Shown: piece by piece, positions 25,201 to 34,227 of the stretch | Position numbering within the stretch: the first letter of the stretch is position 1 | Layout: each line of letters opens with the position of its first letter | Source of the DNA: Myxococcales bacterium | GTDB taxonomy: Bacteria > Myxococcota_A > Polyangia > Haliangiales > Haliangiaceae | DNA length: 64,000 nucleotides | Assembly: GCA_028287135.1 (NCBI GenBank) | Contig: JAQBQE010000048.1 | Coordinates: forward strand, 1-64,000 | Reading direction: 5' to 3' | Program-made: the position numbers and the translations under genes | Notes under the pieces: generated by a model | Database searches by the model: none | Told to the model about the DNA's origin: nothing | Seen by the model: only the letters and a program-made list of their open reading frames with translations

Positions 25201-27351
25201 GTGCCGACCGACGGAGAGCTGGAGCTCTCGTTCTACGAGAAGTTTTTGTGGAGCAAGGGCGTCGAGCCTTACCCCGTCCAGGAGCAGGCCTTCGCAGCGA
25301 TCTTCGCGCGCAAGAGCCTGCTGGTCACCGTCCCGACCGGCACCGGCAAGACGCTGATGGCCAAGGCCGCGCTGTATGCGGCACTGGAGCGCGGTGAGCG
25401 CGCGATCTACACGACGCCGCTGCGCGCACTCACGGAGGAGAAGTATCGCGAGCTGTGCGCGGACTTCGGAGACGGGAACGTCGGGTTCGCGACGGGTGAC
25501 TACAAGGTCAACCGCGAGGCGCCGATCCAGGTCGAGGTGGCCGAGATCCTGTGGAACCGGATCGTCGCCGAGAAGCACGTGAGCCCCGCCGAGGTCGTCG
25601 TGATGGACGAGGGGCACTACTTCAACGACCCCGAGCGTGGCTACGTCTGGGAGCAGTCGATCATCGGCCTCGATGCGCGCACGCAGCTCGTGGTTCTCTC
25701 CGCGACCGTCGGTCGCCCCGAGCAGTTCACGCACTGGGTCGAGCTGACACGCCGGCTGCCCATGGATCTCGTGGACTCGCGCGAGCGCAAGGTGCCGCTC
25801 GTTCACGAGTTCCGCGAGGAGATGATGATCGACACCGTGCGCGAGCTCGCGCACAGCGGAGACGTGCCCGCGATCATCTTCGTGTTCGGTCGCGAGCAGT
25901 GCTTCGAGGTCGCCCGCCTGATCAAGTCATGCCGCCGGTTCACGACGGACGAGGAGAAGGCGAAGATCGAGGAGCTGTGCGCCGGGGCGCTGCTCGAGTC
26001 GGGCGTCGCGCGCGAGCTCAAGCCGCTGCTCACACACGGGATCGGGATCCATCACGCCGGCATCCTCCCGCGCTACAAGCAGCTCGTCGAACAGCTCGCG
26101 CTCGAGCGGCTGATCAAGTTCGTGGTCTCGACCGAGACGATCGCCGCCGGAATCAACTTGCCCGCGCGCACGGTCGTGTTTCCGGCGCTCCGCAAGTTCA
26201 TCAAGCAGCAGGCACGGCTCATCACGGCCGCCGAGTACCACCAGATGGCGGGCCGGGCAGGGCGCCCGCAGTTTGACGACCGCGGTCTCGCGATCACGCT
26301 CGCCCCCGAGGAGATCGTCAGCGACATCAAGAAGGAGCTCAAGGACGGCGCGAAGCGGCCGGCCTTCGACGCCGAGCGGATCAAGAAGGGCGTCTACAAC
26401 CGCGCGCAGAGCGACGCCCAGCGCAAGGGCGACATCGTGTGGACGCCCGAGGTCCACGCGGCGCTGGTGCGCGGCGAGCCTGCCGAGCTCCGTAGCAAGA
26501 CCAAGATCACCGCCGAGCAGGTCCTCGCGATCGGGCTCCCCGATCTGACCGAGCAGGCGCTCCCCGGTGGCGATGCCGCCGTGCGGATGGCCGCGGCAGA
26601 GGCGTCGCTGCCGCCCTCGATGCGCCTCGACATCGTGACGGTGATCGACAACCTCCTGCTGACCGATCGCGAGCGCAAGGAGATGCACAAGTTGCTCGCG
26701 CAGCTCGTCGCGAACCTCAAGGCGATCGGTGTCATCGACGAGCACGGCAAGCAGATCGCCGGCGACATGATCGGCGCGCTCCAGGGCATGGATGCGCTGC
26801 TGACCTACTACATCCTCTTCAACCATCAGCTCGAGTACGTCGAGCTCCGCGAGCTCGTCGAGTACCTGATCGATCACGACATCATCCAGCGCCAGCTCGA
26901 CAGGAAGGGCGAGGAGGCGAAGAAGGAGTGGATGCGGACCTGGCTGCGCGAGCAGCGCGAGACCAATGGCCAGGTCACCTGGGACGATGCCGTCACGGCG
27001 TACGAGGCGGCGCACCCGCGCCCGCTGACCAAGGTCGAGCTGATCCACCAGGAGTTCTCGAGCAAGGTTCCTCACCCCGAGCTCCACGGTGGCAAGAAGC
27101 CGAAGAATACGTGGGCGCAGCTCGAGGACAGCGGCCTGACGTTCCTCGAGTTCGTCGACAAGCATGGGATCGATCACGAGGAAGGGAATCTGTTCTCGTA
27201 CCTGATCCGCGTCATGAACTTCGCGCGCAAGCTCGGCACAGCGAGCGGGCTGACCGAGTACGAGGACATGGCGGAGCGGGTTCAGCGGCTGCTCGCGCGC
27301 GTCGATGTGCGGCTCGTGGACGACAAGAAATGGGACGGGTCGTTCCGGTGA
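25201..27351 (+). CDS. Ski2-like DExH-box RNA/DNA helicase
   Basis: 716 residues, GTG start 34 bases after the preceding stop. Helicase core: motif I VPTGTGKT (44-51), motif II DEGH (136-139), motif III SAT, motif V STETIAAGINLPARTVVF, motif VI QMAGRAGRP. The spacing and the AGINLPART signature are those of the Ski2/Mtr4/Hel308 superfamily-2 branch. A C-terminal ~270 residues, mostly helical, resembles the winged-helix/ratchet part only in general. Likely unwinds RNA or damaged DNA. The GTGA overlap couples it to the nucleosidase gene. Confidence 0.92.
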   Translation: MPTDGELELSFYEKFLWSKGVEPYPVQEQAFAAIFARKSLLVTVPTGTGKTLMAKAALYAALERGERAIYTTPLRALTEEKYRELCADFGDGNVGFATGDYKVNREAPIQVEVAEILWNRIVAEKHVSPAEVVVMDEGHYFNDPERGYVWEQSIIGLDARTQLVVLSATVGRPEQFTHWVELTRRLPMDLVDSRERKVPLVHEFREEMMIDTVRELAHSGDVPAIIFVFGREQCFEVARLIKSCRRFTTDEEKAKIEELCAGALLESGVARELKPLLTHGIGIHHAGILPRYKQLVEQLALERLIKFVVSTETIAAGINLPARTVVFPALRKFIKQQARLITAAEYHQMAGRAGRPQFDDRGLAITLAPEEIVSDIKKELKDGAKRPAFDAERIKKGVYNRAQSDAQRKGDIVWTPEVHAALVRGEPAELRSKTKITAEQVLAIGLPDLTEQALPGGDAAVRMAAAEASLPPSMRLDIVTVIDNLLLTDRERKEMHKLLAQLVANLKAIGVIDEHGKQIAGDMIGALQGMDALLTYYILFNHQLEYVELRELVEYLIDHDIIQRQLDRKGEEAKKEWMRTWLREQRETNGQVTWDDAVTAYEAAHPRPLTKVELIHQEFSSKVPHPELHGGKKPKNTWAQLEDSGLTFLEFVDKHGIDHEEGNLFSYLIRVMNFARKLGTASGLTEYEDMAERVQRLLARVDVRLVDDKKWDGSFR

Positions 27352-28088
27352 TCGGTCTCGTCTCGGCGATGGCCGAGGAGCTCGCGGCGGTGATCGACGT
27401 CGTGCATGCGGAGGAGGTCATCGAGCACGGAGGCCGTCGCTATCACCGGGGACGCTACGCGGGTGAGGATGTCGTGTGCGTGATCAGCCGGATCGGCAAG
27501 GTCGCCGCGGCCACGACGGTGGCGATCCTGCTCGAGAGGTTCCGCCCGCGTGCGGTCGTGATGACCGGGCTTGCCGGCGGGGTCGATCCGCGGCTCGCGA
27601 TCGGCGACATCGTGATCGCGGACACGCTGATCCAGCACGATCTCGACGCCCGGCCGCTGTTCCCGCGGCACGAGATTCCACTGCTCGGCATCGCGCAACT
27701 CCCGGCCGATCCGGCGCTCGCCGACCGGCTCGCGCGAGCGGCCGAGCGCTTCATCGTCCCGCCCGAGGTCGCAGCTCTCGGGATCACGGCGCCCCGGGTG
27801 TGGCGTGGGCTGATCGCATCGGGCGATCAGTTCTTCTCGTCGTCCGACGCGGTCGCCGCGCTCCGCGTCCTGCTCCCCGACACCCTGGCGGTCGAGATGG
27901 AGGGCGCGGCGGTCGCGCAGGTCTGTCACGAGCACGGCATTCCGTTCGCCGTCGCCCGGGTGATCAGCGACACCGCCGATCATGGGGCCGCGCTCGACTT
28001 CGCCAGGTTCCTGCGCGACGCCTGTGGGCCCTATGCGCGTGCGCTCGTCGAAGGGGTCCTGACTGGAGTACCATCGGGGCGTGGCTGA
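27348..28088 (+). CDS. mtnN: 5'-methylthioadenosine/S-adenosylhomocysteine nucleosidase (Pfs type)
   Basis: 246 residues, GTG start overlapping the helicase stop. It cleaves adenine from methylthioadenosine and S-adenosylhomocysteine. Key residues of the family are present: the N-terminal general-acid Glu (SAMAEEL), the phosphorylase-fold Gly loop (MTGLAGGVD), the substrate Glu in AVEMEGAAVAQVCHE and the catalytic Asp in VISDTADHG. Length and motif order match E. coli MtnN. The last codons overlap the start of corA by 8 bases. Confidence 0.92.
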   Translation: MIGLVSAMAEELAAVIDVVHAEEVIEHGGRRYHRGRYAGEDVVCVISRIGKVAAATTVAILLERFRPRAVVMTGLAGGVDPRLAIGDIVIADTLIQHDLDARPLFPRHEIPLLGIAQLPADPALADRLARAAERFIVPPEVAALGITAPRVWRGLIASGDQFFSSSDAVAALRVLLPDTLAVEMEGAAVAQVCHEHGIPFAVARVISDTADHGAALDFARFLRDACGPYARALVEGVLTGVPSGRG

Positions 28089-29067
28089 GTCGCTCGACCC
28101 GCTGTGCTCGATCGTCGAGCTCGACTTCAAGACCAAGCAGCATCGCAAGGTGACGCTCGACGAGTTCCGCGGCTCGATGGCCGATGGAAAGTTCGTCTGG
28201 ATCGACGTCGACATCACGCAGACGGACGCGGCGCGCCGTCTGCTCGGCAAGCTCGAAGGCCTGGTGGCGCCCGAGATCGTCGAGGATGCCGTGACGCGCG
28301 AGCCCGCGACGCAGATCGGTCGCTACGACGACTACCTCCACCTCGTCCTCTCCGGGTGCCGGCTCGCGGGTCACAAGTTCGACCTCGAGCGCGTCGACGT
28401 GATGATGGGGGAGCGCTACATGCTCACCCTGCACAGGGGGCAGCCCGTGTTCCTCGAGGCGGTACGCAAGTCGTACATCGCCGACTTCGTCCGGTTCGCG
28501 CAGACGCCGAGCTTCCTGCTCTACGAGCTGTGGGATCACCTGATCGACAACTACCTCTCGATCCACAAGCGGTTCGAGGAGCGCGTCGAGGAGGTCCAGA
28601 AGAGGCTGATCGGCGATGTCGATGACCGGGTGTTCGGTGAGGCCTCGGAGCTCGGCTCGGATCTCCTGCACCTCCGCAAGGTCGTATTGCCGGCGCGCGC
28701 GGTGCTCACCGATCTGTCGACCCGCAAGTCGCCGTTCGTCGGGGAAGGGACGCAGCCCTATCTCGCGAACATGGTCGGTACGATCGAGCGCGTGCTCCAG
28801 GATGTGCTCGTCGATCGCGACATCCTCGCGGGGTCGCTCAACAACTACATGTCCCTCGTCGCGCACAAGACGAACAAGGTGATGTCGCGGCTGACCGTCG
28901 TCAGCATCATCTTCCTGCCGTTGACGTTCCTCTGCGGCGTCTACGGCATGAACTTCGATGTCATCCCCGAGCTCAAGTGGGCGCACGGGTACGGCTACTT
29001 CTGGGGAATCACCGCTGTGGTGGTCACCGGCCTGCTGATCCTGATGCGCAAGTACAAGCTGCTCTGA
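28081..29067 (+). CDS. corA: CorA-type magnesium/cobalt channel
   Basis: 328 residues, GTG start inside the preceding gene. The large N-terminal cytoplasmic domain is followed by two C-terminal membrane helices with the selectivity motif GMN (289-291, YGMNFDVIPELKW) in the connecting loop, the signature of the CorA pentameric channel. A TM1-preceding long helix (MSRLTVVSIIFLPLTFLCGVY) is present. It moves Mg2+ (and Co2+/Ni2+) across the inner membrane. It sits in a packed set with ktrB and ktrA, suggesting joint cation control. Confidence 0.95.
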   Translation: MAESLDPLCSIVELDFKTKQHRKVTLDEFRGSMADGKFVWIDVDITQTDAARRLLGKLEGLVAPEIVEDAVTREPATQIGRYDDYLHLVLSGCRLAGHKFDLERVDVMMGERYMLTLHRGQPVFLEAVRKSYIADFVRFAQTPSFLLYELWDHLIDNYLSIHKRFEERVEEVQKRLIGDVDDRVFGEASELGSDLLHLRKVVLPARAVLTDLSTRKSPFVGEGTQPYLANMVGTIERVLQDVLVDRDILAGSLNNYMSLVAHKTNKVMSRLTVVSIIFLPLTFLCGVYGMNFDVIPELKWAHGYGYFWGITAVVVTGLLILMRKYKLL

Positions 29068-29070
29068 CCC

Positions 29071-30531
29071 ATGGCGCGTCGGTCGTGGGATCTCCGGTAC
29101 GTACCGGGCAAGCTCGCGCCCTGGTTGCGATGGTCGCTGTTCTGGCGACGCCTCTCGCCGCCGGTCTTCTTCCTCGCGAGCTTCGTCGTCCTGATCGCGC
29201 TCGGAACGCTCGGGCTGATGACGATTCCGGGACTCCAGGCAGGTCCCGAGCTCGGCTTCGTCGACTCGCTGTTCACGGTGACCAGCGCGGTCTGCGTCAC
29301 CGGGCTCGTGGTCACCGATACGGCGACCCACTTCACGGGGCTGGGTCAGGCGTGGCTGCTGCTGTTCATGCAGCTCGGCGGCATTGGACTCATCACGCTG
29401 ACCACGCTCCTGATCGGTGCGCTCGGCAAGCGCCTGTCGCTGCGCTCGGAGATGCTGGCGGTCGCGCCGAGCCGATCCCACGATCGGCCCGAGGTCTGGA
29501 AGGTCGCCGCGGGTGTCGCGAAGTTCTCGCTGATGATCGAGCTCGCGGGGATCACGGCCTTGTTCCTGCTGTGGCTGCCGCGCTTCCCGATCGGCGAGGC
29601 GGCCTGGCACGCGGTGTTCCATGGGATCAGCGCGTACTGCAATGCGGGGTTCTCGACGTTCAGCGACTCGATGATCGGGTTCCAGGACAGTCCGGCCGTC
29701 CTCGTCGTGATCTCGCTGCTCGTGATCCTCGGCGGCCTTGGCTACCTGACGTACGAGGAGCTCATGCGGTGGTGGGCCACGGTCCAGGCGCGGCGGACGG
29801 GTGCGCGGATCCGGTTCCAGGGTGCGCGCCGGCTGTCGAGCCACACCTGGGCTGTCCTCGTCGTGACCACATCGCTCCTGATCATCGGGTGGGTGCTGTT
29901 CGCGGTGTTCGAGTGGTCGGACACGTTCGGTCACTTGCCGGTGGGCGACAAGCTCGCGAATGCCTGGTTCATGTCGGTCACCTCCCGCAGCGCCGGCTTC
30001 AACACCGTCGACTACGGCGCGATCGGCAACGACAGCGCGACGCTGACGATGATGTTGATGTTCGTCGGCGGATCGCCCGGCTCGATGGCGGGCGGGATCA
30101 AGACGACGACGCTCGCGGTGCTGATCGCGCTAGGCATGTCCCGGTTTCGTGGACGTCGGTTCGTCGGCCTCAAGGACCGAGCGATCCCGCAAGGAACGAT
30201 CGAGCGCACGATCGGTATCATCCTGTTGTTCATGTTCGTGCTGATCGTGAGCTTCTTCCTGGTCAGCGCGATGCAGGCGGCCGGGCTCGAGGCGAAGCAC
30301 ACGCGCGATCAGTTCCTGCCGATCGCGTTCGAGACGGTCAGCGCGTTCTCGACCACCGGCCTGTCGATGAACTTCACGCCGGAGCTCCACGCGCCCTCCA
30401 AGCTCGTGCTGATCGGGCTGATGTTCGTGGGCCGCGTGGGGCTGTTCTCGTTCTTCACCGCCGTGATCTTGCGGCGGTCGGCTCCCCCTTCGTACGTGCG
30501 CCCCGCACAGGAAGACGTGATCGTCGGATGA
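29071..30531 (+). CDS. ktrB: Potassium uptake channel subunit KtrB/TrkH
   Basis: 486 residues, three bases after corA. Eight-plus membrane helices with the four pore-loop repeats of the SKT family, each with its central Gly: SAVCVTGLV, YCNAGFSTF, TSRSAGFNTVD and TVSAFSTTGLS. MAGGIKTTT and the preceding GGSPGS are typical of TrkH/KtrB. It forms the K+ (or K+/Na+) conducting dimer gated by the adjacent KtrA ring. Confidence 0.95.
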   Translation: MARRSWDLRYVPGKLAPWLRWSLFWRRLSPPVFFLASFVVLIALGTLGLMTIPGLQAGPELGFVDSLFTVTSAVCVTGLVVTDTATHFTGLGQAWLLLFMQLGGIGLITLTTLLIGALGKRLSLRSEMLAVAPSRSHDRPEVWKVAAGVAKFSLMIELAGITALFLLWLPRFPIGEAAWHAVFHGISAYCNAGFSTFSDSMIGFQDSPAVLVVISLLVILGGLGYLTYEELMRWWATVQARRTGARIRFQGARRLSSHTWAVLVVTTSLLIIGWVLFAVFEWSDTFGHLPVGDKLANAWFMSVTSRSAGFNTVDYGAIGNDSATLTMMLMFVGGSPGSMAGGIKTTTLAVLIALGMSRFRGRRFVGLKDRAIPQGTIERTIGIILLFMFVLIVSFFLVSAMQAAGLEAKHTRDQFLPIAFETVSAFSTTGLSMNFTPELHAPSKLVLIGLMFVGRVGLFSFFTAVILRRSAPPSYVRPAQEDVIVG

Positions 30532-30538
30532 GGACCTC

Positions 30539-31192
30539 GTGAATCGCTTCGTCGTCATTGGTCTCGGTAATTTCGGCTCCTTCCTCGCGAAGCGGCTGTA
30601 TGAGCTCGGTCACGAGGTCGTCGGCATCGACGCCGATCCCGCCATCGTCGATGCGATGGGGCCGTTCGTGACCCGCGCGATCGTCGGTGACGCGACCAAG
30701 CGAGATGTGCTCGACGAGGCCGGTGCGGATGGCTCCGACGGCGCGATCGTCTCGATCGGCGAGAACCTCGGCGCCTCGATCCTGTCGTTGCTCGCGCTGC
30801 GCGACCTCGGCGTCAAGGCGATCTACGTCAAGGTCCTGTCGGAGGAGCACGCGCGGATCGCGGATGCGCTCGGTGCCACGGACACCGTGTTCCCGGAACG
30901 TCAGGCAGCGACGAACCTCGCCTCGCGGATCACGTCGGGCAAGCTGCTCCAGTACACCTCGTACGGTGATCAGTTCGGGATCCAGGAGATGGCCGTCCCC
31001 GAGGCATGGCAGGGCAAGACCCTCGAGCAGCTGAGGTTGCCGCAGGAGTACAAGGTCCAGGTGGTCGCGGTTCACGATCTGCTGCGAGACACGATCGGCG
31101 TCCCGCAGCCGACCCACAAGCTGACGCCGTCCGACACGCTGCTCGTGGCCGGTGCACCGCAGCAACTCGAGTCCGTGACCAAGCTGCGCTGA
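30539..31192 (+). CDS. ktrA: Potassium uptake regulatory subunit KtrA (TrkA family)
   Basis: 217 residues, GTG start seven bases after ktrB. The RCK N-domain begins with the nucleotide-binding GLGNFGSFLAKRL and GIDADP, and contains IVGDATKRDVL; the C-terminal RCK_C domain follows (about 135-217; TLLVAGAPQQLESV). It binds ATP/ADP and c-di-AMP or NAD in relatives and gates the KtrB pore. Gene order ktrB-ktrA is normal. Confidence 0.93.
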   Translation: MNRFVVIGLGNFGSFLAKRLYELGHEVVGIDADPAIVDAMGPFVTRAIVGDATKRDVLDEAGADGSDGAIVSIGENLGASILSLLALRDLGVKAIYVKVLSEEHARIADALGATDTVFPERQAATNLASRITSGKLLQYTSYGDQFGIQEMAVPEAWQGKTLEQLRLPQEYKVQVVAVHDLLRDTIGVPQPTHKLTPSDTLLVAGAPQQLESVTKLR

Positions 31193-31224
31193 GCGGAGCG
31201 CGTGCTACCTACCGGACGAGCCTC

Positions 31225-31539
31225 ATGACGTCACTCCACACCCCGCTCGGTCGGTTTCGCCTGATCAGCCTCGTCGAGGGCATCTCGTACATCGTCCTGA
31301 TGGGCATTGCGATGCCGCTGAAGTACCTCGCAGGCAACTCGGAGGCGGTCCGGGTGGTCGGCAGCATCCACGGCGGCCTGTTCGTGCTGTTCGCGCTCGC
31401 GCTGCTCCACGTCTCGATCTCGGAGCGCTGGCCGCGCCGGGCATCGGCGACCGCGATGATCGCAGCGCTGCTACCGCTCGGCGCGTTCTGGCTCGAGCAC
31501 GGATTCCGCCGCGGTACGTTTCCCCCGCGACCGTCCTGA
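31225..31539 (+). CDS. DUF3817-family small membrane protein
   Basis: 104 residues, ATG at 31225. It has the DUF3817 pattern: a short amphipathic start (LGRFRLISLVEGISYIVLM) followed by PLKYLAGN and three membrane helices with the histidine-bearing VVGSIHGGLFVLF. Members are small inner-membrane proteins without a known role. It follows ktrA by 32 bases. Confidence 0.85.
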   Translation: MTSLHTPLGRFRLISLVEGISYIVLMGIAMPLKYLAGNSEAVRVVGSIHGGLFVLFALALLHVSISERWPRRASATAMIAALLPLGAFWLEHGFRRGTFPPRPS

Positions 31540-31542
31540 CCG

Positions 31543-31887
31543 TCACGCAGCGCGCGCGAGCCCGATCGCCTGGAGCATCCGTGCGAAGTCGGGGCCCCTT
31601 TTCGGCTGCCCATGTCGAGCACGACCAGCGCGTCTGCGGGATCTCCGACAGGCGCCTCCGCATCGCGGGCGTGTGTACGTGCTCGCCCTTGCCGGGGATC
31701 ACCGAGACCGGGACGCCTCCCATGCGCTCGATCGCGCGGATCATCAGGGCGCCTGCACCCAGGCCGTCGGCATCGCCATGCGGCGAGACGATCACGGGCC
31801 GGCTCGGTGCGCGACGTCTGCGAGGAGCTCGCGTGCAGACGCGATCGCGTGCGCGGGTGCGGGCCAGCTCGACGGGCGTCCGGTCAT
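31543..31887 (-). pseudogene. Broken and truncated DHH-family phosphoesterase gene
   Basis: On the minus strand an ATG at 31887 opens MTGRPSSWPAPAHAIASARE and runs into a stop. One frame over, near 31795, it continues as PVIVSPHGDADGLGAGALMI, the first metal-binding motif of DHH phosphoesterases (RecJ/NrnA-like), then RAIERMGGVPVSVIPGKGEH. Near 31633 another frame change is needed to read ADALVVLDMGS, the DHH-family motif II. A third junction near 31597 leads to GPDFARMLQAIGLARAA and a stop. Intact family members have over 300 residues; about 115 codons remain. Several frame changes plus a large internal loss make sequencing error an unlikely full explanation. Confidence 0.75.
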
Positions 31888-31907
31888 GGGTGTCCTACGC
31901 TTCCACC

Positions 31908-32864
31908 ATGGTCCGGCTGGGTCTGTGCTGCACGTTCCTCTCGGAGCCCATCAAGTTCCGGACCACGACGGTGCGGTACTCGTCGACGCTCACGCCGGAG
32001 GACCGGCGAGGTCTTCTCAACTCGCTCGCGCGTCACAACGTGGCCGCGCTGCGCTGTGCGATCGCGTGGTGTGCCGCGAACGGCGTGGGAGCGTTCCGCG
32101 TCCAGAGCGGGCTGTTACCGCTGTACACGCATCCGACCGCCGGCTGGAAGCTCGGGGGCGCGATCGGTGCGGGGATCGCGGACGGGCTGCGTGCCGCTGG
32201 TGCAGACGCCCGACGGCTCGGTGTGCGCCTGAGCTTCCACCCGGACCAGTTCGTCGTCCCCGGCTCGGTCAACCCGTCGACGGTCAAGGCATCGCTGGCC
32301 GAGCTCGAGTACATGGGAGAGGTGGCCGCGCTCGTCGGTGGCGAGCAGATCACGATCCACGGTGGTGGTGCGCACGGCGGCAAGCAGGTGAGCCTCGATC
32401 GCCTCGCGCAGGGGCTCGGTCGCCTGTCGCCCCGGGCGCGGGACCGCGTGGTGCTCGAGAACGACGATCGCCTCTACACCGTCGAGGATCTCCTGCCGGT
32501 GTGCGAGCGGCTATCGATTCCGCTGGTCTACGACGTCCACCATCACCGCTGCAATCCCGACCGGCTCGACGTCGAACGAGCGACCGAGCTCGCGGCAGAG
32601 ACCTGGGGCGGTCGCGAGCCCTGGGTGCATCTGTCGAGCCCCGCGCAAGGCTGGCGGTCCGGCGATCCGCGCCCTCACGCCGATTACATCGACACGGCGG
32701 ATGTCCCGCGGTCGTGGCTCGATCGCACGTTGACGATCGACGTCGAGGCCAAGGCGAAGGAGCTCGCGGTGGTGGAGCTGCAAACCTGGGTCACGGCTCG
32801 TGACCGCACACGTTCACGTCGAGCCGCGGCGGCGGTCGAGCGACACGGCCCTCGCCGGCGCTAG
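31908..32864 (+). CDS. uvdE: UV damage endonuclease (UvdE/UvsE)
   Basis: 318 residues, ATG at 31908. A TIM-barrel, metal-dependent endonuclease that nicks 5' to UV photoproducts. Family residues are clear: LGLCCTF at the start, SFHPDQFVV, ITIHGGGAHGGK, VLENDDR, YDVHHHRC, and HLSSPAQ, giving the set of His/Glu/Asp metal ligands. The last 50 bases overlap the convergent CDP-alcohol phosphatidyltransferase gene. The C-terminal Arg-rich tail from about residue 295 lies in the overlap and may be poorly constrained. Confidence 0.93.
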   Translation: MVRLGLCCTFLSEPIKFRTTTVRYSSTLTPEDRRGLLNSLARHNVAALRCAIAWCAANGVGAFRVQSGLLPLYTHPTAGWKLGGAIGAGIADGLRAAGADARRLGVRLSFHPDQFVVPGSVNPSTVKASLAELEYMGEVAALVGGEQITIHGGGAHGGKQVSLDRLAQGLGRLSPRARDRVVLENDDRLYTVEDLLPVCERLSIPLVYDVHHHRCNPDRLDVERATELAAETWGGREPWVHLSSPAQGWRSGDPRPHADYIDTADVPRSWLDRTLTIDVEAKAKELAVVELQTWVTARDRTRSRRAAAAVERHGPRRR

Positions 32865-33677
32865 CGAACGCTCGCGCGCCATGGCGAGGCTCGTCGTGGA
32901 CGACAAGGCCGTACGGACCGGCACCGGTTCGGAGGCGACGAGGGCGCGATGCGCATCGACCCAGCGGCGGATCGCGGTCCACGTCGACAGCAGGCCGCAG
33001 GTCATGAGCATCGCGCCGATCGTGGGCGCAGCCAGGTAGGTGGTCGCCGGGCTCGCGCTCAGCCACGCGGCGGCGAGCGTACCGACCGCGATCAGGAGCA
33101 CTCGCTCCGCGCGCTGCATCGCACCGCTCTTCAGCTCGAGGCCGAGAGCTTCAGCGCGCGCGCGGGTGTAGCTGACCATCAGCGAGCCGCCAGTGGCGGC
33201 CATCACGGCAACGAACCACCCGCCATGATCACGCAGAAACCACGCAAAGCCGGTGAGCATCGCGAGCTCCGCCCAGCGGTCGGCGACGGAGTCGAACAAG
33301 GCACCGGCCTGCGTCTGTCGGTTCGTGGCCCGCGCGAGTCGACCATCGAGCATGTCCAGGATCCCGCCCGCGATGAACAGCCACGCACCGGTGGCGAGGC
33401 TTCCGAGCGCGACCGCGACGCCGGCGAGCACGCACAGCCCCAGCGAGACCGCGGTGACCGTCATCGGCGAGATCCGAGCAGCGATCAGCGCTCGTTCGAG
33501 CGGCCGGATCAGCCAGACCATGTAGCCCGACCAGAATCGTCCGAGCGCTCCGCTCGTCTTGAACCGACCCAGATCAGGGGCGCGGCCGGTCGCGATCATC
33601 GTGGCGTAGATCACCAGGTTCACCACGAAGAACGCCACGCCGAGCGCGGCGGGTGCAAGGACGGTCATGCGATCCAT
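32814..33677 (-). CDS. CDP-alcohol phosphatidyltransferase family protein
   Basis: 287 residues, ATG at 33677 with GGAG seven bases upstream. The catalytic CDP-OH-P signature DGxxARxxxxxxxxGxxxDxxxD is present (LDGRLARATNRQTQAGALFD, then SVAD) in the second of about six membrane helices. It transfers a phosphatidyl or diacyl-phosphoryl group from a CDP-lipid to an alcohol. The acceptor (glycerol phosphate, inositol phosphate, serine) cannot be told from this motif. The 3' end overlaps uvdE by 51 bases in convergent orientation; the last ~25 residues are Arg/Ser-rich and probably disordered. Confidence 0.88.
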   Translation of the reverse strand: MDRMTVLAPAALGVAFFVVNLVIYATMIATGRAPDLGRFKTSGALGRFWSGYMVWLIRPLERALIAARISPMTVTAVSLGLCVLAGVAVALGSLATGAWLFIAGGILDMLDGRLARATNRQTQAGALFDSVADRWAELAMLTGFAWFLRDHGGWFVAVMAATGGSLMVSYTRARAEALGLELKSGAMQRAERVLLIAVGTLAAAWLSASPATTYLAAPTIGAMLMTCGLLSTWTAIRRWVDAHRALVASEPVPVRTALSSTTSLAMARERSLAPARAVSLDRRRGST

Positions 33678-33733
33678 GGGAGAGCTCCAGCGACAGAAGG
33701 GCGGGGACCGTGGCTTGCATCCAGCTCGTGCCC

Positions 33734-34036
33734 ATGAGCGACAAGCCCAGCGGCGATCGTGACTGCAAGCACGAGGCGGGAACGTTCGCGCCCCACGTCG
33801 AGCGCGGGCGCTGCGAAGGGAAGGCTGATTGCGTCGACGTCTGCCCCTACGACGTGTTCGAGGTGCGACGGATCGCGGACGGCGACTTCGAGATGCTCAG
33901 CGTGATGGAGCGACTGCGGTCGCGCGTTCACGGGCGAAAGACGGCCTACACGCCCAGAGCAGATGCCTGCCGTGGGTGCGCGGCGTGCATCAAGGCGTGT
34001 CCCGAGGATGCGATCACGCTCGTTCGCGTGACGTGA
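33734..34036 (+). CDS. Two-cluster ferredoxin with a non-standard first cluster
   Basis: 100 residues from ATG at 33734. The C-terminal motif CRGCAACIKACP (79-90) is a complete CxxCxxCxxxCP. The N-terminal motif is CEGKADCVDVCP (27-38): the second Cys of the standard motif is replaced by Lys30, so a 3Fe-4S cluster or a cluster with an outside ligand is expected. A further Cys11 lies near the N-terminus. Motif I is followed by YDVFEVRR. An electron carrier in the cytoplasm, partner unknown. It is divergent from the phosphatidyltransferase gene. Confidence 0.88.
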   Translation: MSDKPSGDRDCKHEAGTFAPHVERGRCEGKADCVDVCPYDVFEVRRIADGDFEMLSVMERLRSRVHGRKTAYTPRADACRGCAACIKACPEDAITLVRVT

Positions 34037-34227
34037 TCCGAGCCGCGACCCTGCGGCCCGTGTCGACATCCAGGTGTATCGAGCAAGCGGCATACCACCC
34101 TCGCGACGCTGCGCGACCGCCGTTGGGCACACAGGGAGTCGGTTGCTCGACCCACTGACGGATTGCCATACAGGCAGGTGCCGGATTTGCGGCAGGCATA
34201 GCCGGCCGCTTCGATCTCGTTCCCGGG

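Noticed and set aside
27964..29934. 656-residue open frame antisense to mtnN/corA/ktrB
   Set aside because: Arg/Glu/His-rich low-information sequence opposite three well-identified genes.
34037..34227. Possible small RNA or tRNA between the ferredoxin and kdpE
   Set aside because: No cloverleaf, no stable hairpin with a U-tract, no promoter pair could be found by eye.
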